DNA from: Chitinophagaceae bacterium UBA5175
Lineage (GTDB): Bacteria; Bacteroidota; Bacteroidia; Chitinophagales; Chitinophagaceae
DNA length: 14,576 bases
Assembly (NCBI GenBank): GCA_002413325.1
Contig: DHWT01000123.1
Coordinates: 1-14,576, forward strand
Direction: 5' to 3'
This document shows, in pieces, positions 1 through 7,005 of the stretch. The notes under the pieces are model-generated. The model ran no database searches. It saw nothing but the letters and a program-made list of their open reading frames with translations, and was not told the DNA's origin. Position numbers and translations under genes: made by a program. Numbering within the stretch: the stretch's first letter is position 1; each line of letters begins with the position of its first letter.

Positions 1-296
1 ATCTGCCTGCTGACTTTATTTTCCTGTTGATTCAGGGTTTTCTGTTCCTGTTTGGTGATATGACCATTGTTCTGGGAAGCCATCGCTCTTTCTTCCTGGC
101 GGATCTGGTGATCTTCATGATGAATTTTGGCTGCTTCGGGCTTACTCATCTGGCCATCGGCCACTTTATCATGGGTCCGGGCATTTTGATTGGCCAGGCG
201 GTGGTTCACCTGGGCCCGGCGGGGATGATGGCCGCTCGCCATGGATGCACTGATGGAACCGAGAAAAACCAGGGTAGCTAAGATTGTCTTTTTCAT
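1..296 (-). CDS. Small exported protein with two similar helical repeats (partial, 3' end outside window)
   Basis: The reverse strand reads open from an ATG at 296-294 to the window edge, about 98 codons. The protein begins MKKTILATLVFLGSISASMA, a classic signal peptide with a basic n-region and an alanine/serine cleavage zone, so it is probably periplasmic. The mature part is rich in His, Gln, Asn, Glu and Lys. It contains two similar units, one around DGQMSKPEAAKIHHEDHQI and one around NGHITKQEQKTLNQQENKV, each a Gly turn followed by S/T-K-x-E and an amphipathic helix. I recall small proteins of this general pattern in many Gram-negative bacteria, without an assigned function. A three-codon ORF (ATG AAA AAA TGA) lies just upstream, its TGA overlapping the region of the real start. 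A weak -7-like box (TATTTTTC on the minus strand, 343-336) lies about 40 bases upstream. The reading frame and export signal are seen directly; the function is unknown. Confidence 0.8.
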   Translation of the reverse strand, partial: MKKTILATLVFLGSISASMASGHHPRRAQVNHRLANQNARTHDKVADGQMSKPEAAKIHHEDHQIRQEERAMASQNNGHITKQEQKTLNQQENKVSRQ

Positions 297-609
297 TTTT
301 TCATTTTTAGTTTAATAGAATAAAGGGATCAGACCGAAAAATAGGAAAAGGGTTTAAAGCCTCTAAATAATCGGAGGAAGAATTTTATTGTCGAAACCGG
401 AGAGGTTAACTATGCAATAACAAAACCCCGGAAAGTCGTATAACGATCCCAGGTAGAAAGATTATATAAAAATGAACTCATGACAATGATATAAATCCAG
501 AAATCCACTGATGACGCTCATTGGCTATAATATTGATTATTATCACCTTTAGAAAGTGCAAGGGGAATATTTACAGGAGCATTGGAAATAGAACCTCAAA
601 ATATATTTT
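297..609. other. AT-rich intergenic spacer between divergent genes
   Basis: This 313-base stretch separates the left-edge minus-strand gene from the plus-strand lipoprotein gene. It is visibly AT-rich. I see no tRNA, no convincing hairpin terminator and no credible coding frame. The longest plausible small ORF is a 13-codon frame at 511-552, without a recognisable start signal. The last 30 bases hold the best promoter candidate for the downstream pair. Confidence 0.6.
582..609 (+). promoter_or_regulatory. Candidate Bacteroidota promoter for the lipoprotein/radical SAM pair
   Basis: A TTG at 582-584 is followed after 17 bases by TATATTTT at 602-609. This matches the -33 TTG / -7 TAnnTTTG pattern of Bacteroidota housekeeping promoters with one mismatch in the -7 box. 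The box abuts the first possible ATG (610). If it is real, transcription would start inside the annotated N-terminus, which argues for translation from the second ATG at 640. The spacing is seen; its activity is inferred. Confidence 0.4.
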
Positions 610-2280
610 ATGCGCAACTCATATATTAAAGACGACCAGATGGGTTACTGGATAATTTTAATGATAGTCTTCTTACTGAGTTGTATGAATTACTACAAAC
701 CTGTTACCCAAAATACAAGCAACCCAAAATCCACGAGTCAGGTAATTAACTCCGAAGCTCCCCGGAAATATTTTATCCTTCACCAGGGCACTTTTAATTA
801 TGCTTTTCAAAATATTAAAGTTAACGATACAGCCATGACAATGAGTGGAAATTTGTCATCGGTAGATAATACCCACCTGAAATATATAAATGACAAGGAC
901 TCGAAATTCAGATATAAAAAATTAAGCAGCGATCCAAGAGAGATAAATGTTTTAAATGAAGTTCATATCTATACAAAAAATAATACAGCCCTTGATACCT
1001 CTAAACTTTTTACGCTCCCCCTGGATCAGATTACAAAAATTCAGGTTATTGAGCACGATAAATCAAGATCAACAACCAGCTATGTATTGGGGGGTGTTGG
1101 TATAACCTTAGGGGCGATTGCCATAGCAGCTGTAATTGTGGCACTAACCAAAAGCTCCTGTCCTTTTGTTGGGGTATATGACGGTCAGCAATACATTGTT
1201 CAGGGCGAATTATTTGGCGGGGCCGTTAACTCTAAACTGGAAAGATTTGATTACATGCCGCTTAAGGCCAGCCCGGTAAATGGTGAAATTCAACTGCGCA
1301 TTATGAACGAACTGAAAGAAAAACAATATACCAATTTTGCTGACCTCATAGTTATAGAACACGATAGCAATACACAGGCCTGTGTAGGAATGGACGGAAA
1401 TATTTACCAGGTATCCAACCTGGTTTCACCCATTTCTGCTATGCTGAATAATAAAATGAACGTATTGGACAACATAAAACAGGCAGATTCCGTCAGTTGC
1501 CATTTCGATGATACCTTAAGCGCCTCTTCGACGAATGAAATAACCCTCACTTTTCTGCGTAGGGGAGAAATAAAAAAAGCTAAACTCATACTGAACCTGA
1601 AAAATTCATATTGGTTTGACTACCTGTATGGAGAATTTACCAGAAATTTTGGAGACCAGTATGACAAATTTCAGAAAAAGCTGATCAGGCAATCTACAGC
1701 ACAAATGATCCGGTGGACCAATGAACAGAACATACCTCTCCGTATTTCATTGATTACACCAAAGGGCTTAAAAGAAATAGCAAAATTACCTACTATCGGC
1801 CCCCTGATGAACAGGCAGGTAGTAATTCCGGTTGAACTCAACGCCGGACCTGATGAAAAGATTCAGATTACACTCAGTAGCGGATTCATGTTTTGGGAAC
1901 TGGATTATGCAGCTATTGATTTCACAGACGATAAACCGGTTACTGCTTCAAGAATCAAACCTTATTATGCAGTAGACCAGGATGGAAAGGATGTATTGAA
2001 TCAACTTACAGATGATGATGGGAAATACCTCAGTCAACCAGAGACCGGCAATTATGCCATTTTAAAATACAAGCTCAGCAGACAGCCATCTCCCCGAAAA
2101 TTGTATACGGTAACATTCGCTACCAGGGGATATTATGAACCAATTAGGCAATATACCGGTAAACCCAATACCGCCTTCCTTAAAAAATTCAGGGAACCTG
2201 GTACGATGTCAGACTTCAGTAAAAGCCGGTACCAGTTCATCATAAACACCCAATCCATCATTGCCCTGCAGGTAAAGTAA
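610..2280 (+). CDS. Predicted lipoprotein of unknown function with an internal hydrophobic segment
   Basis: This 556-residue frame has an N-terminal hydrophobic stretch ending in the lipobox LLSC (Cys25), so the product is probably a lipoprotein. The start is uncertain: ATG610 gives MRNSYIKDDQMGYW, while ATG640 (Met11) gives a shorter signal peptide but lacks a basic n-region. A second, glycine/alanine-rich hydrophobic segment spans about residues 157-180. It is followed at once by a striking motif block, CPFVGVYDGQQY (184-195), then GELFGGA and LERFDYMPL to about 218. I recall this block (CPF, YDG, GE..GGA, LERxDYxPL, then a NE.KE..(H/Y)TN segment) from conserved uncharacterised Bacteroidota proteins; no enzyme motif is recognisable. 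The C-terminal half looks beta-rich. Only 4 bases separate it from the radical SAM gene, so the two are very likely co-transcribed. The gene looks more AT-rich than the efflux and metabolic genes to the right. Confidence 0.85.
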   Translation: MRNSYIKDDQMGYWIILMIVFLLSCMNYYKPVTQNTSNPKSTSQVINSEAPRKYFILHQGTFNYAFQNIKVNDTAMTMSGNLSSVDNTHLKYINDKDSKFRYKKLSSDPREINVLNEVHIYTKNNTALDTSKLFTLPLDQITKIQVIEHDKSRSTTSYVLGGVGITLGAIAIAAVIVALTKSSCPFVGVYDGQQYIVQGELFGGAVNSKLERFDYMPLKASPVNGEIQLRIMNELKEKQYTNFADLIVIEHDSNTQACVGMDGNIYQVSNLVSPISAMLNNKMNVLDNIKQADSVSCHFDDTLSASSTNEITLTFLRRGEIKKAKLILNLKNSYWFDYLYGEFTRNFGDQYDKFQKKLIRQSTAQMIRWTNEQNIPLRISLITPKGLKEIAKLPTIGPLMNRQVVIPVELNAGPDEKIQITLSSGFMFWELDYAAIDFTDDKPVTASRIKPYYAVDQDGKDVLNQLTDDDGKYLSQPETGNYAILKYKLSRQPSPRKLYTVTFATRGYYEPIRQYTGKPNTAFLKKFREPGTMSDFSKSRYQFIINTQSIIALQVK

Positions 2281-2284
2281 TATC

Positions 2285-3562
2285 ATGAATACAATCCTCC
2301 AAAATACCACTTCCGGCCTGACAAATGAGAAAAGTGTCGTTTTATCGTTGAATTCCCAGGCTTACCGGGCATCCCCTATAACAGTTCACGGGATTGAAAG
2401 AATATGGGTAAACCTGAAAGTAAGAATTACCATTTTGTATATTGCAATCAGATGCTACCGTTCCCCGGGAAAAGCACTTAAAGCTGCTAAAGGAATTCAG
2501 TCATTGGTTAAAGCCATTTATGGCAGTAATAAATTGAGAAGGGCTGTTAAAGTGGACGGAAAATATTATTTTGGCATCTATCAACCTTCATTCCCCTCCC
2601 CGCTTTTTGATCTTTTCATTCAAACTGAATTGAACAAAATTTTACCTCATGGAATGAAAGTCAACCGCTTCCAGACTATTCAGCTTGCTTTCACCAATAA
2701 ATGCCCCCTACATTGCGAACATTGTTTTGAGTGGAATAATTTAAACCGGGAAGAACCTTTTACTCCGGATGAATTGAAAGTCTTAATCAGCAGAATGCAA
2801 CAACCGGGTTGTACACTCATTCATTTTACCGGAGGGGAACCACTGGTCAGGATGCAAATACTGGAGGATCTGATCCGGCATGCCGTTAAAGCAAGCGAAT
2901 GCTGGGTACTGACTTCGGGAATGAATCTTACCCCGGAAAATGCAAAAAGGTTAAAAACGGCCGGCGCTACCGGGGTGGTCATCAGCCTGGATCATTATGA
3001 TGCCCATATCCATAACCATTTCCGGGGATCGGACCAGGCATTTGATTCAGCGATGAAAGCTGCCAAAAATGCCCGTCAGGTAAAACTGGTCACAGCATTT
3101 TCCATATGTATGACCCGGTCTTTTGTTACAGAAGAAAACCTTTTACAATATGCCCGGCTCGCTAAAGACTGTGGCGTCGCATTTGTTCAATTACTGGAAC
3201 CAAAAGCAGTTGGCCATTATGAAGGGAAAGATGTGAGTCTGTCAAAAGAACAATGCAATTTTTTGGACGATTTTTTTATCAAAATAAACTTTGGTGAAGA
3301 ATTCAAAAATTACCCGATGTTTAACTATCATGGTTACTACCAGAGAAAAAACGGTTGTATGTCGGCCGGAAACTGGTCTTTATATATCGACTCAGCCGGG
3401 CACATAGATGCCTGTCCTTTTTGTCATACAAAACAATATAGTGCCCGGGATATTATCAGTGGTAAAATGCAGGCTGAACAGCTTCAAATGACAGGCTGTC
3501 CTGCCTATGCGGACTTTCTACTGGCCCCACATAAAAAAGAAATTGAAACTGTTTCCTGGTAG
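2285..3562 (+). CDS. Radical SAM enzyme with twitch-like C-terminal cysteine domain
   Basis: The 425-residue protein carries the radical SAM signature CPLHCEHC with Cys140, Cys144 and Cys147 (CX3CX2C), which binds the SAM-cleaving [4Fe-4S] cluster. It also has the SAM-binding GGEP motif at 183-186. The C-terminus has Cys358, a CX13GX4C spacing to Cys377, then Cys380 and Cys405. This resembles a twitch or reduced SPASM domain holding one auxiliary Fe-S cluster rather than the two of a full SPASM domain. About 135 residues precede the radical SAM core, including a KYYFGIYQPSFPSP segment. That N-terminal part is not a fold I recognise. SPASM/twitch enzymes often modify peptides or proteins, but some act on small molecules, so the reaction is unknown. 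The start lies 4 bases after the lipoprotein stop, which points to one operon. No separate short precursor-peptide gene is evident next to it. It converges on the GH30 gene with a 13-base gap. Confidence 0.9.
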   Translation: MNTILQNTTSGLTNEKSVVLSLNSQAYRASPITVHGIERIWVNLKVRITILYIAIRCYRSPGKALKAAKGIQSLVKAIYGSNKLRRAVKVDGKYYFGIYQPSFPSPLFDLFIQTELNKILPHGMKVNRFQTIQLAFTNKCPLHCEHCFEWNNLNREEPFTPDELKVLISRMQQPGCTLIHFTGGEPLVRMQILEDLIRHAVKASECWVLTSGMNLTPENAKRLKTAGATGVVISLDHYDAHIHNHFRGSDQAFDSAMKAAKNARQVKLVTAFSICMTRSFVTEENLLQYARLAKDCGVAFVQLLEPKAVGHYEGKDVSLSKEQCNFLDDFFIKINFGEEFKNYPMFNYHGYYQRKNGCMSAGNWSLYIDSAGHIDACPFCHTKQYSARDIISGKMQAEQLQMTGCPAYADFLLAPHKKEIETVSW

Positions 3563-3575
3563 CAGGCAAATGAAA

Positions 3576-5000
3576 TTAAAATACCAGAGTGGCAATGGAA
3601 TGCGGCAGGCTTTCCATTTTTACTGCCTTGCCGGAAACCCAGAGAATATAAGGTAATTTCTGATCGCTTTTATTCATAACGATCACCGCGATCTTTCCGT
3701 CGGGATTTTTAAATGCGGTTGTTTCCAGTAAATCTCGGTTGGAAGAACTGGTGATCCGTCGCGCACCCGGATGTACAAATTTTGAAAAATGCCCGATATA
3801 GTAGTAAGCATTGGTAAAAATTAACTCGCCTGTTTTCGTATTCCCGATCACCGGGGCAAAACAAAAATTACCCGCATGATTGGGTCCCCCTGTTTCATCC
3901 ACCAGAATATTCCAGTCCGTCCATCCCACGGTTCCACAATTAAAGTCATTCACCATGGAATGGCCGTAGCGTTCTCCCAGGGACCAGTCATTCACCCGGG
4001 CGAGATCAAATTTTTCCACGCAACCCTCAGTAAAAATCAGTTTCTTATCCGGGAACGCTTCATTCACTTTTTTCTCGTTATCAAAGAGCATGGCACTGCC
4101 CGTCCAGGTTTCATACCAGTGATAGCCGATGCCCCAGATATATTTCGCTGCTTCCTTATCATTTAAAATGGTGCTGGCCGTTTGATACAGCATGTCCCGG
4201 TTATGGTCCCAGGCAATTAATTTTTTGTTGCCCATTCCCCGGCTTTTCAGCGTGGGCCCTAAATAGTTTTTAATATAATCGCGCTCATCTTCTGCGGAAA
4301 AATAACAGGACTCCCAGGTCTGATTGGCGAGCGGTTCATTCTGCAGTGTCAGTCCCCAGATCGGAATGCCCTCCTTTTCATAAGCCTGGATAAATCTGAC
4401 AAAATAATTCGCCCAGGGCTGGCGGTAGGCCGGCAATAATTTCCCGGCATGCAACATGGATCCGTTATCCTTCATGAAAGCGGGCGGGCTCCAGGGACTC
4501 ACGTACATCACCAGTTTTCCTCCGGCAGCCGAAAGGATTTGCTTTATCAGTGGAATCCGGTATTGCCGGTCATGGTCAATGCTGAAGGTCTTTAATGCCG
4601 AGTCCCCCTCGGCTATGTAAGTGTAACTGCCGCTTGAAAAATCACAACTGTGAATCGTGGTCCTTCCCAGGGTATATCCGATCCCATTCACCTGATCATA
4701 ATAGGCCGTCAGAAATTGTTGCCGGATATTTTTGGGAAGTTTGGCAAATGTTTCGGCAGAGGCATCCGTAATGGCGCCTCCGATACCCAGGACCGTTTGA
4801 AAAGTGTGGGTTGGATCTACAAATACACAGACCTGCGTTTCTTTCGGCTGACCGAAATCTGAAAAGGCCAGGTTGCCGGTTTTAGTTATACGGTATTCTG
4901 TGTTTTGTGCCGTCGTATAGACCGTCACGGAATTTTGAGCATATCCCGCTTTACCCCAAAGGATGATAATGAATAAAAAAACAACAGAGATCTGTTTCAT
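3576..5000 (-). CDS. Secreted glycoside hydrolase family 30 enzyme
   Basis: This 474-residue protein starts with a signal peptide (MKQISVVFLFIIILWGKAGYAQ). It has the hallmarks of GH30, a clan A retaining (beta/alpha)8 family. These are GGAITDASAETF (about 74-85), GYTLGRTTIHSCDFS (about 108-122), VSPWSPPAFMKDNG (167-180), LQNEP with probable acid/base Glu222, FTEG with probable nucleophile Glu325, and GWTDWNILVDETGGPNH (359-375). The C-terminus is a short beta domain of the kind that flanks GH30 barrels. The motif set resembles the glucosylceramidase/beta-1,6-glucanase branches of GH30; the exact substrate cannot be decided here. Length is normal for the family. It stands alone: no SusC/SusD pair, sulfatase or other glycosidase is next to it, so it is not part of a visible polysaccharide utilisation locus. 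A promoter candidate lies about 30 bases upstream. Confidence 0.93.
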   Translation of the reverse strand: MKQISVVFLFIIILWGKAGYAQNSVTVYTTAQNTEYRITKTGNLAFSDFGQPKETQVCVFVDPTHTFQTVLGIGGAITDASAETFAKLPKNIRQQFLTAYYDQVNGIGYTLGRTTIHSCDFSSGSYTYIAEGDSALKTFSIDHDRQYRIPLIKQILSAAGGKLVMYVSPWSPPAFMKDNGSMLHAGKLLPAYRQPWANYFVRFIQAYEKEGIPIWGLTLQNEPLANQTWESCYFSAEDERDYIKNYLGPTLKSRGMGNKKLIAWDHNRDMLYQTASTILNDKEAAKYIWGIGYHWYETWTGSAMLFDNEKKVNEAFPDKKLIFTEGCVEKFDLARVNDWSLGERYGHSMVNDFNCGTVGWTDWNILVDETGGPNHAGNFCFAPVIGNTKTGELIFTNAYYYIGHFSKFVHPGARRITSSSNRDLLETTAFKNPDGKIAVIVMNKSDQKLPYILWVSGKAVKMESLPHSIATLVF

Positions 5001-5030
5001 GTTGGCGCGCTTTTATCGTTAAATCCTGCA

Positions 5031-5059
5031 TAAATATACTGAACCGGGAAAATTTCAAA
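5031..5059 (-). promoter_or_regulatory. Candidate promoter of the GH30 gene
   Basis: On the minus strand TTTG (5059-5056) is followed after 17 bases by TATATTTA (5038-5031). This matches the Bacteroidota TTTG/TAnnTTTG pattern with only the last base of the -7 box differing. The box ends about 30 bases before the GH30 ATG, giving a short leader. It sits in the 120-base spacer shared with the divergent VOC gene, for which I found no equally good promoter. Confidence 0.45.
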
Positions 5060-5120
5060 AGATTTAATAATTATTTGAATTTTATATAAAAACGGCCCCC
5101 TAATAAAAAAATACACGACG

Positions 5121-5510
5121 ATGAAAATCGAACATCTCGCCATTTGGGTTGACGACCTGGAAAGAATGAAAGCCTTTTATGTCAACTATTTTGGCATGAC
5201 ATCCGGGGAGAAATACACCAACCCTGTCAAACAGTATTCTTCCTTTTTTTTACAGTTCGGGGATAGTGCTACGCGTATCGAAATCATGCAGCGACCGGAT
5301 ATACATCCTTATAGCGGCCAGAGAGGATTTCAAAAGGGACTGGCACATTTTGCGATTTCTGTAGGAGAAAAAAAGAAAGTAGATGATGTGACGGAACTGC
5401 TGCGAAAGGATGGGTACACCCTGTTCAGTGAAGCCAGGACGACAGGCGACGGGTATTATGAGAGTGTTGTTCTTGACCCCGAAGGAAATTACCTGGAAAT
5501 AACAGTCTGA
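5121..5510 (+). CDS. VOC (glyoxalase/bleomycin-resistance) superfamily protein
   Basis: This 129-residue protein has the paired beta-alpha-beta-beta-beta architecture of the vicinal oxygen chelate superfamily. The opening MKIEHLAIWVDDLERMKAFY and the closing VVLDPEGNYLEITV are typical. The expected metal ligands are present: His5, Glu54 (RIEIM), His76 (LAHFAIS) and Glu126 (YLEIT). The protein therefore probably binds a divalent metal, as glyoxalase I-type enzymes do. Its substrate is not determinable; members of this size include lactoylglutathione lyase-like proteins, antibiotic-resistance proteins and isomerases. It is divergent from the GH30 gene and ends 8 bases before the 3' end of the tRNA gene on the other strand. 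The leader before the ATG is A-rich without a Shine-Dalgarno match. Confidence 0.88.
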   Translation: MKIEHLAIWVDDLERMKAFYVNYFGMTSGEKYTNPVKQYSSFFLQFGDSATRIEIMQRPDIHPYSGQRGFQKGLAHFAISVGEKKKVDDVTELLRKDGYTLFSEARTTGDGYYESVVLDPEGNYLEITV

Positions 5511-5518
5511 AGAAAATG

Positions 5519-5593
5519 TGGACTGTACTGGGTTCGAACCAGTGACCTCTGCTCTGTCAAAGCAGCGCTCTGAACCAACTGAGCTAACAGTCC
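5519..5593 (-). tRNA. tRNA-Val (anticodon GAC)
   Basis: The minus strand folds into a complete cloverleaf. The acceptor arm GGACTGT pairs perfectly with ACAGTCC. The D arm is GCTC/GAGC with a 10-base loop. The anticodon stem CTGCT/AGCAG encloses the loop TTGACAG, giving anticodon GAC for valine. The variable loop is AGGTC, and the T arm is ACTGG/CCAGT with loop TTCGAAC. It is 74 bases plus discriminator A. The CCA end is not encoded and must be added by the nucleotidyltransferase. It lies alone between the VOC gene and the TolC-like gene and has its own promoter. Confidence 0.96.
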
Positions 5594-5602
5594 GGTGAAG
5601 AA

Positions 5603-5635
5603 CAAAAATACAGTTTCGGGGGGAAGAAATTCAAA
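5603..5635 (-). promoter_or_regulatory. Promoter of the tRNA-Val gene
   Basis: On the minus strand TTTG (5635-5632) is followed after 21 bases by TATTTTTG (5610-5603), an exact match to TAnnTTTG. The -7 box ends 9 bases before the tRNA 5' end, so the primary transcript would carry almost no leader. This is the cleanest Bacteroidota-type promoter in the window and supports the phylum assignment. Confidence 0.7.
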
Positions 5636-5695
5636 CCGTTTATAAAATCAGGGGTGTATCCGTGGAAAATTACCTGCCGGCTTCCGCGGAAAAAA

Positions 5696-6997
5696 TTACG
5701 GAAGCTGGTTCGCCAGCCGGCGTAGCTGGATCTCGGCAGCCTTCGCAGCAAAACCCACATTGATCATCTGGTATCCCGCAGATTCAAAACTTTGCTGGGC
5801 CAGGGTTACATCCACGATGGTGGCCACTTTCAGCTTAAACCGCATCAGGACCAGGTTCAGGAGCTTTTCGGAGAGCTCATAATTCTGCCGGGCCGTCTCC
5901 AGCTGCTGCAGGTTATTCAGGTAAGCCTGCCAGTTTTTTACCGCAGCAGACTGCACATTCTGCAGCAGGGTGTCTTTCAGCAGCCTGGCCGAGTTCACAT
6001 TGATCCCCGCAATCTCCTGCTGTCTTTTATAAATGCCGCCGTTGAATATCGGAATGGTAAGTCCCAGTCCTACAAAAGGGCCATAGGTCTGATTCAATAT
6101 ATTATATCCCTGGGGATTGGTGGTGCGGTTCAAATTATATCCCAGGTTCACCGATGCCGACGGATACCGTGCCGAGCCTACCTCCTTTTCGAAGTACTGA
6201 TTGATCCGGATCTGTTCGTAAGCCGCCTGGATATCCGGATTCCGAAGGGCCGCCGTCAGTATGGAGTCCAGTTTAATCGTCCGGTCCACGATAATGGTAT
6301 CCCGGATCTCGATGGCTGAATCCGGCCGGAGTATTAACAGTGTCAGCAGATCCGTTTTGTCCTGGTCGATAACAAGCTGCTGTGCGATCAGGCCCTGAAC
6401 CTGGGTGTTCAGGTCTACCTGGCTCTGGAACAGATCCGCATCATTGGCAACCCCCACCGACTGCTGCTGCTTCACTATTTCAAGTCTTTGCTTCGATGCC
6501 CGTATGGAAGCTTCCAGCGTTTTCGCATATCCCTGTTGCCGCACGATATCATAGTATTTCAGCATCACATTGAAGATCACGGTCTGCGCGCGGGAACTGT
6601 ATAATAATTTCGTTTGCGATTCAACAACATCCAGCCGGAGCTTTTCATTATGAACCCGGCTCCCGGCATAGACCGGCACGTTTGCGGCCAGGCCGGCATT
6701 GATATTATTCGAATTGGCATTGTTGCTGTTCTTGTTATTCAGGGGATTTGAAAATCGCTGCTCCAGGCTTGTCATGGCCTGGGTCACGGACGAATTCACC
6801 AATACCTGGGGCAGGCCGCCAGCCATGCCAAAGCTGTTACTGAGCCTGGCTATGTCCATATTATTTTTAGAGATCATCAGGCCCGGGTTGTTCCTCAGGG
6901 CAATCAGGATGGCGCTGTCCAGGCTCAGCTGCTGGGAAACCACTTCCTGGGTTATCAGGATGAAAAATAAAAAAATAAATATCCGGATCATGCTCAT
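5696..6997 (-). CDS. TolC-family outer-membrane efflux channel
   Basis: The 433-residue protein has a signal peptide (about residues 1-22, ending VVSQ) and the two-fold repeated layout of outer-membrane efflux proteins. Each half has long amphipathic helices separated by beta-strand segments such as LAANVPVYAGSRVHNEKLRL and its second-half counterpart LGLTIPIFNGGIYKRQQEI. The N-terminal LSLDSAILIALRNNPGL segment is typical of the family. The channel would form a trimer that accepts substrate from the adaptor and pump encoded upstream. Its start lies 8 bases after the RND gene stop, so it is the last gene of the efflux operon. ATG at 6997 is chosen; an in-frame Met two codons later (6991) is an alternative. 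No strong terminator is visible after it. Confidence 0.93.
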   Translation of the reverse strand: MSMIRIFIFLFFILITQEVVSQQLSLDSAILIALRNNPGLMISKNNMDIARLSNSFGMAGGLPQVLVNSSVTQAMTSLEQRFSNPLNNKNSNNANSNNINAGLAANVPVYAGSRVHNEKLRLDVVESQTKLLYSSRAQTVIFNVMLKYYDIVRQQGYAKTLEASIRASKQRLEIVKQQQSVGVANDADLFQSQVDLNTQVQGLIAQQLVIDQDKTDLLTLLILRPDSAIEIRDTIIVDRTIKLDSILTAALRNPDIQAAYEQIRINQYFEKEVGSARYPSASVNLGYNLNRTTNPQGYNILNQTYGPFVGLGLTIPIFNGGIYKRQQEIAGINVNSARLLKDTLLQNVQSAAVKNWQAYLNNLQQLETARQNYELSEKLLNLVLMRFKLKVATIVDVTLAQQSFESAGYQMINVGFAAKAAEIQLRRLANQLP

Positions 6998-7005
6998 ATT
7001 AACTT

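Noticed and set aside
27..281. An 84-codon plus-strand frame at the left edge
   Set aside because: It overlaps the minus-strand gene that has a clear signal peptide and repeated units; the plus-strand frame shows neither.
511..552. A 13-codon ORF as a possible precursor peptide for the radical SAM enzyme
   Set aside because: No ribosome-binding context, no leader/core pattern and no link to the enzyme beyond proximity; such frames are common by chance in AT-rich spacer.
1159..1167. CPF motif in the lipoprotein as a formylglycine site for the neighbouring radical SAM enzyme
   Set aside because: Sulfatase-type sites read C/S-x-P/A-x-R; here Pro directly follows Cys and there is no Arg at the required place, and no sulfatase domain exists.
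5674..5706. Hairpin GCTTCCG/CGGAAGC at the TolC-family gene end as a terminator
   Set aside because: The 12-base loop is large, the stem overlaps the coding end, and no T-run follows on the minus strand.
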